In this document: piece by piece, positions 51,638 to 60,111 of the stretch
How positions within the stretch are numbered: position 1 is the first letter of the stretch
Layout: each line of letters begins with the position of its first letter
NCBI RefSeq assembly: GCF_014635305.1
Contig: NZ_BMCS01000001.1
Location: 868,001 to 932,000, forward strand
From: Williamsia phyllosphaerae
Lineage (GTDB): Bacteria; Actinomycetota; Actinomycetes; Mycobacteriales; Mycobacteriaceae
Length of the DNA: 64,000 nt
Direction: 5' to 3'
Translations under genes and position numbers: made by a program
Notes under the pieces: generated by a model
Database searches by the model: none
The model's input: only the letters and a program-made list of their open reading frames with translations
Told to the model about the DNA's origin: nothing

Positions 51638-52536
51638 TCGAGCGTCGCCGCACCCGCACGTCGGCGTCGGACCCGTGCGATCCACAACCATCGGACGCCG
51701 AACACGACACTCGCGCCCGCGGCCAGCGTGGCCAGACCCGCGAGGACGTCGAGGATGAAGTGGTTCCCCGAGCCCATCACGACGAAGAACGTGGTGAAGG
51801 GGTAGATGAGACCGAGGATGCGCACCCACATGCGGCGCGCGAGGAAGAACAGTGTGAGTCCGCACCACGCGGCCCACGCGCAGTGCAGCGACGGCATCGC
51901 CGCGTACTGGTTGGAGATCGCGTCGGAGCCCGGGGTGCCCGATTCCGGCCACCAACCCCACGACGCGGTCTGGCTCATGATGTCGACGAAGCCCTCGGTG
52001 GTGAGCAGCCGGGGCGGTGCCGTCGGGTACCAGTAGAACCCGATCAGCGCGAGCACCGTGGTGGTGATCAGCACGGCACTGACCTTGCGGTAGTGCGGCT
52101 TTCGACGGAAGAACAGCCAGATGAGAACACCCGGGGTCACGATGAAGTGCAGCGTCGCGTACTGCAGCGCGACCACATCGGCGACGATCGGGGTGTTGTG
52201 CACCCACTCGTTGAGCGGTCGCTCCAGGGCGATGTGCCAGGCGTCCTCGATGCGCAGGAGCTCGTAGCCGTTGGCGAAGGCCTTGTCGGCGACCTCGCCG
52301 ACGCTGTTGCGGATGGCCGAGTAGATCGCGTAGAGCCCACCGATGAGGAGCAGTTCGACCCACCAGCGCGGCTGGGACATGTACTTCACGACGGTCGAGA
52401 GGACGTTGAAGCGCGAACGGACGAGGTCTGACTCGAGGGCGCGTAGCCGGGCGTCGTCTCCGGTGGTGGTCGCGGTGGTCTTCGCAGACTCCGAGGACGG
52501 GTCCGTCAGATCGCGCGAGGTATCAGCGGTCGACAT
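51634..52536 (-). CDS. PAP2-superfamily membrane phosphatase/inositol-phosphotransferase-like
   Basis: The 300-residue membrane protein has the PAP2 catalytic residues: MPSLHCAWAAW (His218 in PSLH, 215-218) and GSGNHFILDVLAG (His259, Asp263), with arginine-rich block I less clear. The closest group is the Aur1/Ipt1-like inositolphosphotransferases, which exchange head groups on lipids; lipid phosphatase is the alternative. A disordered Ser/Thr N-terminus of about 40 residues precedes the first helix. It is translationally coupled to the polytopic membrane protein. Confidence 0.85.
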   Translation of the reverse strand: MSTADTSRDLTDPSSESAKTTATTTGDDARLRALESDLVRSRFNVLSTVVKYMSQPRWWVELLLIGGLYAIYSAIRNSVGEVADKAFANGYELLRIEDAWHIALERPLNEWVHNTPIVADVVALQYATLHFIVTPGVLIWLFFRRKPHYRKVSAVLITTTVLALIGFYWYPTAPPRLLTTEGFVDIMSQTASWGWWPESGTPGSDAISNQYAAMPSLHCAWAAWCGLTLFFLARRMWVRILGLIYPFTTFFVVMGSGNHFILDVLAGLATLAAGASVVFGVRWLWIARVRRRRAGAATLE

Positions 52537-52573
52537 GACGTGGCTCCCGCATCGGTCCTCCAGATCACCGGTT

Positions 52574-52591
52574 CACCTGGTGCTCCAGGTG
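52574..52591. repeat. hairpin in the PAP2-aroQ intergenic gap
   Basis: CACCTGG-TGCT-CCAGGTG is a perfect 7-bp stem with a 4-nt loop, flanked by two CCGGTTCAC direct repeats. It lies upstream of the PAP2 gene, in its 5' region. No other structure was seen in 52537-52795. Confidence 0.4.
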
Positions 52592-52795
52592 GCGGCCGGT
52601 TCACTCGCACCGCCGCAGAACTGTCCTTCGGAGACAGCATTGCGAGGAATACTAACGGAGGATGCGGGGTATCCCACCCATCACACCTCGGCAAACAACG
52701 GTTGAACAGGACCGATTGGTGCACATTTCATACTTGAGGACGAGACGCGGAGCAGGTCAACGGGCCCCGGTCGTTCGCCGTGCTTGTGACTGAGA

Positions 52796-53242
52796 TCACT
52801 GTCCGTCGAGCAGATGTACGACCCGGCGCAGCGCGAACTCGTAGCCCTGCACCCCGCAGCCGGCGATGACCGCGGCCGCGATGCCCGACACATAGGAGGT
52901 GTGGCGGAACTCCTCGCGGGCGGCGACGTTGCTGATGTGCACCTCGATCACCGGCACGTCGGGGATCACCAACGCGTCGCGCAGGGCCACCGACGTGTGC
53001 GTCCACCCACCCGGGTTGATCACGATCGCGTCGAACTCCCCGCGGGCGGCGTGGATCCACTCGAGCATCTCGCCCTCGTGGTTGGTCTGGCGCGCCGAGA
53101 CCGTCAGCCCCAGCTCCGACGCCGTGCGCTGCGCCAGCGCCTCCACGTCGGCCAGTGAGGCGGCGCCGTAGACCTCGGGCTGCCGAACCCCGAGCATGTT
53201 GAGGTTGGGCCCGTTGAGGAGCAACACCCGATGCGTGGACAT
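52796..53242 (-). CDS. aroQ: type II 3-dehydroquinate dehydratase
   Basis: The 148-residue enzyme dehydrates 3-dehydroquinate to 3-dehydroshikimate in the shikimate pathway. Signatures are [20 protein letters not shown] (active-site Asn and Tyr), [33 protein letters not shown] (His) and [20 protein letters not shown]. Type II length is typical (about 145). A TAAGGT box 7 nt before ATG 53242 suggests leaderless translation, so the extra MGV upstream is excluded. It is divergent from embC and no other aro gene is present. Confidence 0.94.
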   Translation of the reverse strand: MSTHRVLLLNGPNLNMLGVRQPEVYGAASLADVEALAQRTASELGLTVSARQTNHEGEMLEWIHAARGEFDAIVINPGGWTHTSVALRDALVIPDVPVIEVHISNVAAREEFRHTSYVSGIAAAVIAGCGVQGYEFALRRVVHLLDGQ

Positions 53243-53249
53243 GACGCCC

Positions 53250-53255
53250 ACCTTA
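53250..53255 (-). promoter_or_regulatory. -10 box TAAGGT, leaderless start of aroQ
   Basis: On the minus strand TAAGGT is followed by 7 nt and the ATG at 53242. Confidence 0.45.
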
Positions 53256-53312
53256 GGGCGACGACCGCGAGATCAACACGACCTCGGCACCCCCGCCCAC
53301 AGGGTTCGTAGT

Positions 53313-53318
53313 TAACAT
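53313..53318 (+). promoter_or_regulatory. -10 box TAACAT, leaderless start of embC
   Basis: TAACAT is followed by 8 nt and the embC GTG at 53327, with no ribosome-binding site. Confidence 0.5.
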
Positions 53319-53326
53319 CATCGTTT

Positions 53327-56300
53327 GTGCCCGATGACCTCAGCAGGCCCGTGACGGGCGAATCCGTTCCGACGGAGACCCCCGAACGTCCAGCACGGTC
53401 ACGGGCCGACCGGATCCGCATCGCCAAGATCGTCGCGATCGTCGCCGGGTTGCTCGGCTTCATCCTGGCCCTGGCCACCCCGCTGCTGCCCGTGAAGCAG
53501 ACCACCGCACAGATCAACTGGCCGCAGGTCACCTCGGCGACGCAGCAGATCGGGTCGGTCTCCGCGCCGCTCATCAGCTACGTCCCCATCGACGTCGAGA
53601 TCTCCGTGCCGTGTTCGGCCATCGGTCAACTCGGCACCACCGGCCAGTCCGTCCTGGTGTCCACCACGCCCAAGGACGCCCCCAAGGCGGTCGAGCGCGG
53701 TCTGTTCATCCGGACCACCGGCAAGGCCACCGACCCGCCGACGCAGCGGTCGGTGGAGGTCGTGGTCCGCAACGTCCCGCTGGTGAGCGCATCGCTGGCG
53801 CAGATCCAGTCGCAGAACTGTCAGCGCATCGACGTCACGGCCACCTCCGACGCGGTCACCGCCTCATTCGTCGGGATGACCGATGACGACGGCGCCCCGC
53901 TGACCGGCTCGACCTCCGACGGTGACCAGCGCCCGCAGCTCACCGGCATCTACACCGACCTGACGACCACCGCGGGCCAGGTCGACGGGCTGAAGGCACA
54001 CGCCACCATCGATTCGCGCTACTCCACCGGCTCGACGGTCATCAAGTGGACCGCGATCATCGTCGGCGTCATCGCGACCCTCGTGGCGCTCGCGGCGTTG
54101 AGCGTCCTCGACGGCACCGACGGCCGCCGACACCGCCGCTTCCTCCCGGCCCGGTGGTGGCGGTTCAACCCACGCGACGCGGTCGTCGTCGGCGGCCTGA
54201 TCGTCTGGCACTTCGTCGGCGCCAACACCTCCGACGACGGCTACCTGCTGACGATGTCGCGGGTCGCCGAGCACGCGCACTACACGGCCAACTACTACCG
54301 CTGGTACGGCGCACCCGAGGCACCGTTCGGCTGGTACTACCAGGTCTTCGGCTGGCTGGCCCACGTCACCACCGCCAGCCCGTGGATGCGCCTGCCCGCG
54401 CTGCTGTGCGGGATCCTGGTGTGGCTCATCATCTCCCACGAGATCCTCCCCCGCCTCGGACGCGCGGCGATCACCAACCGCCTCGTCCCGTGGACCGCGG
54501 CGTTCGTGTTCATGGCCTCGTGGTTCCCGTTCAACAACGGTCTGCGCCCCGAGCCGATCATCTGCCTCGGCGCCCTGCTGACCTGGTGCTCGGTCGAACG
54601 CGCCATCGCCACCGGCCGCACACTGCCCGCCGCCATCGCCTGCACCGTGGGCGCATTCAGCCTCGCCGCCGGACCGACCGGCCTGATGGCCGTCGCCGCG
54701 CTCATCGCGGGCGGCCGACCGATGGTGATGTCGATCGTCAAGCGCAGCAAGGTGATCCAGGGTGACCCGAAGGAATCGGGGGCGTTCTCCCGGGGACGGC
54801 TCGTCGCCTACCTGGCGATGATCGCCCCGGTGCTCGCCGCGGGCACCTTCGTCATCTTCGTGGTCTTCTCCAACCTGACCCTCACCGCGTTCGTGCAGGC
54901 ATCGAAGATGAAGACCGCGCTCGGACCGTCGCTGAGCTGGTACAACGAGATCAACCGATACTCGGCACTGTTCGAGTTCTCGGCCAACGGATCGGTCGGG
55001 CGCCGCTTCGCGGTGCTGATCATGTTCGTCGGCCTGCTCGTCTCGGCGACGATGCTGTTCCGCAAGAACCGGATCCCCGGTACCGCTGTCGGCCCGACGC
55101 GCCGGATCGTCGGCATCACGTTCGCGTCGCTGATCTTCCTCATGTTCACGCCCACCAAGTGGACACACCACTTCGGCGTGTTCGCCGGACTGGCCGCCGC
55201 ACTGGCCGCCATCGCGGTGATCTCGATGAGCGCCCACGCCATGCGGTCACGCCGCAACCGCACCCTGGTGACCGCTCTCATCCTCTTCGTGACCGGCCTG
55301 TCGTTCACCGGCCCCAACGCGTACTTCTACATCTCCAACTACGGCGTTCCCTACGGCTCACAGCCGGTACGCCTCGGCGTCGCGCTCGGCAGCCTGCTGC
55401 TCTACGCGAGCGTCCTGACGCTGATCCTGGCCGGCTGGTTCCACCTCCGCGACCCCTATCGAGCGCCCGCGCCGGAGCGCCCGGCCCCCACCGGCTGGCG
55501 CAGCGTCTGCGCCGCCCCGTTGTTGGTGATCGGTCTGCTGCTCGTGGCCTTCGAGATCTCCACCGCGTCGGTGTCCGGCATCAACCAGAGCGGTTCGTTC
55601 TCGGTGCCGACCTCCAACTTCGACGCCCTCGCGGGCAAGCCGTGCTCGATGGCCGACAAGGTTCTCGTCGAACCGAACCCGAACGCCGGTCTGCTCACGC
55701 CGATCGACCGCCGCAGTCCCGACCCTCTCGCCGGACCGGCCCCCGCCGGGACCGAGGAGAGCCCGGCCCAGACCAGCGGCTTCACCCCCAACGGTCTGCC
55801 GATGACCCTGGATTCCGCGGCGAGCGCCGACTCCCTGGGCGTGCTGAGCTCGAACGTGGCGGCATCCCCCGACGTGCTGACCAACAACACCGGCGGCACC
55901 GGCGGCGGCGAGAACGACCAGCCCGGCATCAACGGCAGCACCGCGAAGCTGCCGTTCGGGCTCGACCCGGCGACCACCCCCGTCCTGGGCAGCTACTCGA
56001 CCACCGACCAGGTCCCCGCGCGACTGACATCGTCCTGGTACCGCCTGCCCGCCAAGACGGCGAACACGCCGCTGGTGACGATGGCCGTCGCCGGCAACTA
56101 CGACGGCAAGGACCTGAAGCTCGAGTACAGCACCGACCCCGTCCGGTCCGACGGCACCAGCCGCGACACCGACTTCACCTCCGCGGGTGACGTGGAGATG
56201 ATCGATCCCGGGCCGAGCCCGTCGTGGCGCAACCTGCGGGTCTACCGCAGCTCGTTCCCCGCCGACACCACCGCGGTGCGCATCGTCGCCAAGGACGAGA

Positions 56301-56731
56301 ACCTGGCCTCGGACCGCTTCATCGTGGTCAGCCCGCCCCGGGTGCCCGAGCTGGAGACCCTGCAGTCACTGGTCGGCAGTTCCGCGCCGGTTCAGATCGA
56401 CTGGACCTCCGGGTTGGCGTTCCCGTGCCAGCGGCCGTTCGACCACAGCGACGGCGTGGCCGAGATCCCGCAGTGGCGGATCATGCCCGGCGCCGACCTG
56501 TCCGCAGCGGTCTCGGCGTGGCAGGACTCGTTCGGCGGTGGCCCGCTCGGGTGGATCGAGGTCGCACTCGACTCGACGACCGTTCCGAGCTACCTGACCA
56601 ACGACATCGGTCGTGACTGGGGCTCGCTCCTGCGCTACGAGCCGTTCAACGACACGACCCGGCTTGCGCAGCTGGAACTGGGTACCGCCACCAGGTCCGG
56701 CCTGTGGAGCCCGTCACCGATCCGCTACTGA
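53327..56731 (+). CDS. embC: arabinosyltransferase EmbC
   Basis: The 1134-residue GT-C enzyme extends arabinan of lipoarabinomannan from DPA at the outer membrane face. It has a short cytoplasmic N-terminus, first helix LLGFILALATPLLPVKQTTAQINWPQ, the GT-C catalytic pair Asp303-Asp304 in NTSDDGYLLTMSRVAEHA, about thirteen helices to about residue 720, then a carbohydrate-binding C-terminal domain. The segment VPLVSASLAQIQSQNCQRI matches EmbC rather than EmbA/B. The residue equivalent to EmbB Met306 is Met here. GTG 53327 is set by the leaderless promoter. Confidence 0.94.
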   Translation: MPDDLSRPVTGESVPTETPERPARSRADRIRIAKIVAIVAGLLGFILALATPLLPVKQTTAQINWPQVTSATQQIGSVSAPLISYVPIDVEISVPCSAIGQLGTTGQSVLVSTTPKDAPKAVERGLFIRTTGKATDPPTQRSVEVVVRNVPLVSASLAQIQSQNCQRIDVTATSDAVTASFVGMTDDDGAPLTGSTSDGDQRPQLTGIYTDLTTTAGQVDGLKAHATIDSRYSTGSTVIKWTAIIVGVIATLVALAALSVLDGTDGRRHRRFLPARWWRFNPRDAVVVGGLIVWHFVGANTSDDGYLLTMSRVAEHAHYTANYYRWYGAPEAPFGWYYQVFGWLAHVTTASPWMRLPALLCGILVWLIISHEILPRLGRAAITNRLVPWTAAFVFMASWFPFNNGLRPEPIICLGALLTWCSVERAIATGRTLPAAIACTVGAFSLAAGPTGLMAVAALIAGGRPMVMSIVKRSKVIQGDPKESGAFSRGRLVAYLAMIAPVLAAGTFVIFVVFSNLTLTAFVQASKMKTALGPSLSWYNEINRYSALFEFSANGSVGRRFAVLIMFVGLLVSATMLFRKNRIPGTAVGPTRRIVGITFASLIFLMFTPTKWTHHFGVFAGLAAALAAIAVISMSAHAMRSRRNRTLVTALILFVTGLSFTGPNAYFYISNYGVPYGSQPVRLGVALGSLLLYASVLTLILAGWFHLRDPYRAPAPERPAPTGWRSVCAAPLLVIGLLLVAFEISTASVSGINQSGSFSVPTSNFDALAGKPCSMADKVLVEPNPNAGLLTPIDRRSPDPLAGPAPAGTEESPAQTSGFTPNGLPMTLDSAASADSLGVLSSNVAASPDVLTNNTGGTGGGENDQPGINGSTAKLPFGLDPATTPVLGSYSTTDQVPARLTSSWYRLPAKTANTPLVTMAVAGNYDGKDLKLEYSTDPVRSDGTSRDTDFTSAGDVEMIDPGPSPSWRNLRVYRSSFPADTTAVRIVAKDENLASDRFIVVSPPRVPELETLQSLVGSSAPVQIDWTSGLAFPCQRPFDHSDGVAEIPQWRIMPGADLSAAVSAWQDSFGGGPLGWIEVALDSTTVPSYLTNDIGRDWGSLLRYEPFNDTTRLAQLELGTATRSGLWSPSPIRY

Positions 56732-56779
56732 TCGTCGGCCGCCGCATCAGGGAGATGCGGCGGTCTCAGGTCCATCGCA

Positions 56780-56785
56780 TAGCAT
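56780..56785 (+). promoter_or_regulatory. -10 box TAGCAT, internal leaderless promoter for embA
   Basis: TAGCAT is followed by 8 nt and GTG 56794, 62 bp after embC, so embA-embB may also be transcribed separately from embC. Confidence 0.45.
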
Positions 56786-56793
56786 CGTTGCTC

Positions 56794-59700
56794 GTGCCGA
56801 TGACTGCCCGACTGTCCAGTGCGACAACCGCTCGCCTGGTGGCCGTGACAGCCGGTTTGGTCGGCATTTTCCTGTGTGCGCTGACCCCGCTGCTGCCGGT
56901 GAACCAGACCACGTCCAGCTTCGACTGGCCCTCCGGGCAGTCGTTGTCGCCGGACACCCCGTCAGTGGTCGCGCCGCTGACCGCCCAGACGCCCCAGGCG
57001 CTGCAGGCGTCGATCCCGTGTTCGCTGTTCAGCTCGCTGGGCACCGACGGCGGCGTCCTGCTGACGACTATGCCGACCAACGCCGACCGCGCCGCGCAGA
57101 AGGCGCTGACCATCTCGGCGAACGCCTCGACGGTCACCGTCAGCTTCCGTAACTCCGTCGCCGCGACCGCCACGCGGACACAGGTCGCCTCACCGCAGTG
57201 CCGCTCGCTGGAGGTCTTCTCGCGCAGCACCGGCCCCGGCGCGCAGTTCGTCGGTCTCGGACCGTCGACGACGCTCGAGCCCGACAAACGCCCGCAGGTC
57301 GCGGGCATCTACTCCACGCTGAGCACCCCGCAGGTTCAGGCCGCGGCCGGTACGGGCCTGCGGGTCCACGTCGACATCGACAACCGCTTCGCCACCACCC
57401 CGTCGGCGATCAAGCTCGCCGCGATGATCCTGGGCATCCTCGCGATCGTGTTGTCCCTGGCCGCACTCGCCCGCCTCGACTGGCTCGGCGGCTACCACCG
57501 CCGGATCGGGGTGCGTTCGTGGGCGCGGGTCCTGGCTCCCCGCATCAGCGACATGGCCGTCACCGCCGTCCTCGCGCTCTGGCTGTTCCTCGGCGCGGGC
57601 ACGCCCGACGACGGCTACATCCTCACGATGGGCCGCGCGGCCGAGTCCAGCGGTTACCTGGCGAACTACTTCCGCTACTTCAACGCCCCCGAGGCGCCGT
57701 TCGACTGGTACTACAGCCTGCTGTCGCACTGGTCGCAGGTGTCCACGGCAGGCATCTGGATGCACATCCCGGCCCTCGTCGCGGGCCTGCTGTCCTGGTT
57801 CGTGCTGAGCCGCGTGCTCCTGCCGCGGATGGGTGCGGCGGTCCGACGCAGCGGGTGGGCCATCTGGGCGGCGGCGACGGTCTTCGTGGCGTTCTGGCTG
57901 CCGTTCAACAGCGGTCTGCGCAGCGAGCCGATCATCGTGGCCGGATCGCTGCTCACCTGGTGGGGCGTCGAGCAGGCGATCGCGACCCGTCGCCTGCTGC
58001 CCGCGGCGCTCGCGGCAGGCGCGGCCGGGCTGACCCTCGCGCTCGCGCCCCACGGCATCATCGCCGTCGCGCTGCTCGTCGTCGGCGCCCGGCCGCTGCT
58101 CAAGATCCTGCTGGCCCGCCGCCGCGAGGTCGGTCTGCTCGCGCTGTTGGCGCCGGTGCTGGCCGCGGCGGCCTTCACCGTGCTGGTGGTGTTCCGCGAC
58201 CAGACGCTGGCGACCGTGTACGACGCGGTCCGGATCCGCTACACCGTCGGTCCGACCATCTCCTGGAACCAGGAGTACCTGCGGTACTACTTCATCACCG
58301 TCACCACCGAGGACGGCGCTCTCACGCGCCGCGTCCCGCTGCTCCTGCTCGTGGCCGGGCTGTTCGTGGTCCTCGCGGTGATGTTGCGGCGCAAGCGGAT
58401 CCGCGGCGTCGACCCGGGACCGGTGTGGCGTGTCATCGGAGCCAGTCTGTTGACGATGCTCCTGCTGTCGTTCACCCCCAGCAAGTGGACCATCCAGTTC
58501 GGCATCTTCGCCGGCTTCGGCGCCGCACTCGCGGCCGCGGCCACCCTCGCCGTGGCCCAGTCGGCCGCCCGCTCGTCGCGTAACCTCTCCGTCTTCGTCT
58601 CCGGCCTGCTGTTCGCACTGGCCGCGGCGATGGCGGGGAAGAACGCCTGGCCGTGGGCTTACGACTTCGGGATCTCCTGGTTCGACCGGGCGCCGGTCGT
58701 GGCCGGCCAACAGGTCTCGACCCTGTTCCTCATCCTGGCCGTGCTCGCCGGCGCGCTGGCTGTCTTTCAGCACCTGCGTCTGGACTTCTCCACCAATCGC
58801 GGTCTCGCGCACGCCCAGGCGACCGAGGTCAGCGACGCGGAGCACGTCACCGACACCGGCGACCGACGTCGCCTGGTGCTGGCGTCCTCGCCGATCGCGG
58901 TCATCGCCGCGCTCATGGTCATCTGCGAGCTCGCCGTCTTCGCGAAGGCCGCGGTCAGTCGCGGTGACGAGTTCACCGTCCTGGGCGCCAACGCCCGCGC
59001 CCTGACCGGCGACACCTGCGCGATGGCCGACAAGGTCCTCGTCGAACCCGACGCCAACCGCGGCACCCTGTCCCCCGCAGACGGCAAGTCGGCCTCGGCT
59101 GCTCTCGCCGGCTCCGGAGCGGTGGGCTTCACCCCGAGCGGTGTCGCAGGCGACCTCTCCCCGGAGCCCGGGTCGTCGAAGCCGGGACAGATGAACGTCG
59201 CGGGCAGCGTGGCCAAGCCGTTCACCATCAGTGGCGGTTACGCGGGCACGCTCGGCGGCAACGGTCCCCGCACCGTCAACGGCTCGACCGCCGCCCTGCC
59301 GTTCGGACTGGATCCCGACACGACCCCGGTACTCGGGTCGTTCGGCTACAACTCCGGCCAGGCGTCGCTGACCACCGACTGGTACAGCCTGCCCGCCCGC
59401 ACGAGCACTCCCCTGCTCGTCATCAGCGCCGCGGGTGCGATCTCGTCGGTCGGCGAGGACGGTGTCGGTGTGTTCGGCCAGAAGCTGAACGTCGAGTTCG
59501 GTCGGCCCGGTCCCGCAGGCGAATTCGAGCCCGTCGGTGCGTCGTTCATGCCGATCGACCCCGGACCCGAGCAGCCCAACCGTCCGTGGCGCAACCTCCG
59601 CGTACCGATGTCGGTCGTCCCGCCGCGCGCCACCGTGATGCGCCTGGTCGCCGCGGACAACAACGTCAACAGCGATCAGTGGCTCGCCGTCACCCCGCCG

Positions 59701-60111
59701 CGCGCCGCACAGTTGCAGACGCTGCAGCGCGTGATCGGGACCGACGACCCCACGCTGATCGACTTCACCGTCGCGGCGCAGTTCCCGTGCCAGCAACCGA
59801 TCACCTCCACCGACGGCGTCATGTCGGTGCCGCGCTGGCGCATCCTGCCCGACCGGATCACCGCGGTGTCGCAGTCGAGGACATGGCAGGACGCCGACGC
59901 CGGCGGTCTGCTGGCGGTCTCCGACGCGACCGCACGCGCGACCACCATGCCGAGTTATCTAGACAACGACTGGTATCGCGACTGGGGGTCGGTGGAACGG
60001 TTCACCCCGCTGTCGACCGACGCCGCGACCGCCCGGATCTCGACCGGAACACAAGATCGCTGGGGTTGGTCCCGGGAGGGTTCGATAAGGGTGGTCTCGA
60101 CCGATGACTGA
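56794..60111 (+). CDS. embA: arabinosyltransferase EmbA
   Basis: The 1105-residue GT-C enzyme, with EmbB, forms the terminal hexa-arabinofuranosyl motif of arabinogalactan. It has first helix LVGIFLCALTPLLPVNQTTSSFDWP, catalytic Asp272-Asp273 in GTPDDGYILTMGRAAESS, multiple helices and the C-terminal carbohydrate-binding domain (PRTVNGSTAALPFGLDPDTT, VPRWRILPDR). GTG 56794 is chosen from the -10 box 8 nt upstream; ATG 56800 is two codons later, and the open frame before it overlaps embC. Its stop overlaps the embB start by 8 bp. Confidence 0.94.
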   Translation: MPMTARLSSATTARLVAVTAGLVGIFLCALTPLLPVNQTTSSFDWPSGQSLSPDTPSVVAPLTAQTPQALQASIPCSLFSSLGTDGGVLLTTMPTNADRAAQKALTISANASTVTVSFRNSVAATATRTQVASPQCRSLEVFSRSTGPGAQFVGLGPSTTLEPDKRPQVAGIYSTLSTPQVQAAAGTGLRVHVDIDNRFATTPSAIKLAAMILGILAIVLSLAALARLDWLGGYHRRIGVRSWARVLAPRISDMAVTAVLALWLFLGAGTPDDGYILTMGRAAESSGYLANYFRYFNAPEAPFDWYYSLLSHWSQVSTAGIWMHIPALVAGLLSWFVLSRVLLPRMGAAVRRSGWAIWAAATVFVAFWLPFNSGLRSEPIIVAGSLLTWWGVEQAIATRRLLPAALAAGAAGLTLALAPHGIIAVALLVVGARPLLKILLARRREVGLLALLAPVLAAAAFTVLVVFRDQTLATVYDAVRIRYTVGPTISWNQEYLRYYFITVTTEDGALTRRVPLLLLVAGLFVVLAVMLRRKRIRGVDPGPVWRVIGASLLTMLLLSFTPSKWTIQFGIFAGFGAALAAAATLAVAQSAARSSRNLSVFVSGLLFALAAAMAGKNAWPWAYDFGISWFDRAPVVAGQQVSTLFLILAVLAGALAVFQHLRLDFSTNRGLAHAQATEVSDAEHVTDTGDRRRLVLASSPIAVIAALMVICELAVFAKAAVSRGDEFTVLGANARALTGDTCAMADKVLVEPDANRGTLSPADGKSASAALAGSGAVGFTPSGVAGDLSPEPGSSKPGQMNVAGSVAKPFTISGGYAGTLGGNGPRTVNGSTAALPFGLDPDTTPVLGSFGYNSGQASLTTDWYSLPARTSTPLLVISAAGAISSVGEDGVGVFGQKLNVEFGRPGPAGEFEPVGASFMPIDPGPEQPNRPWRNLRVPMSVVPPRATVMRLVAADNNVNSDQWLAVTPPRAAQLQTLQRVIGTDDPTLIDFTVAAQFPCQQPITSTDGVMSVPRWRILPDRITAVSQSRTWQDADAGGLLAVSDATARATTMPSYLDNDWYRDWGSVERFTPLSTDAATARISTGTQDRWGWSREGSIRVVSTDD

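Noticed and set aside
57190..59796. Long open frame on the minus strand inside embA (868 codons)
   Set aside because: It is a shadow of embA in high-GC DNA: composition is rich in Arg/Gly/Asp/Gln with no domain, and embA on the other strand has full family similarity.
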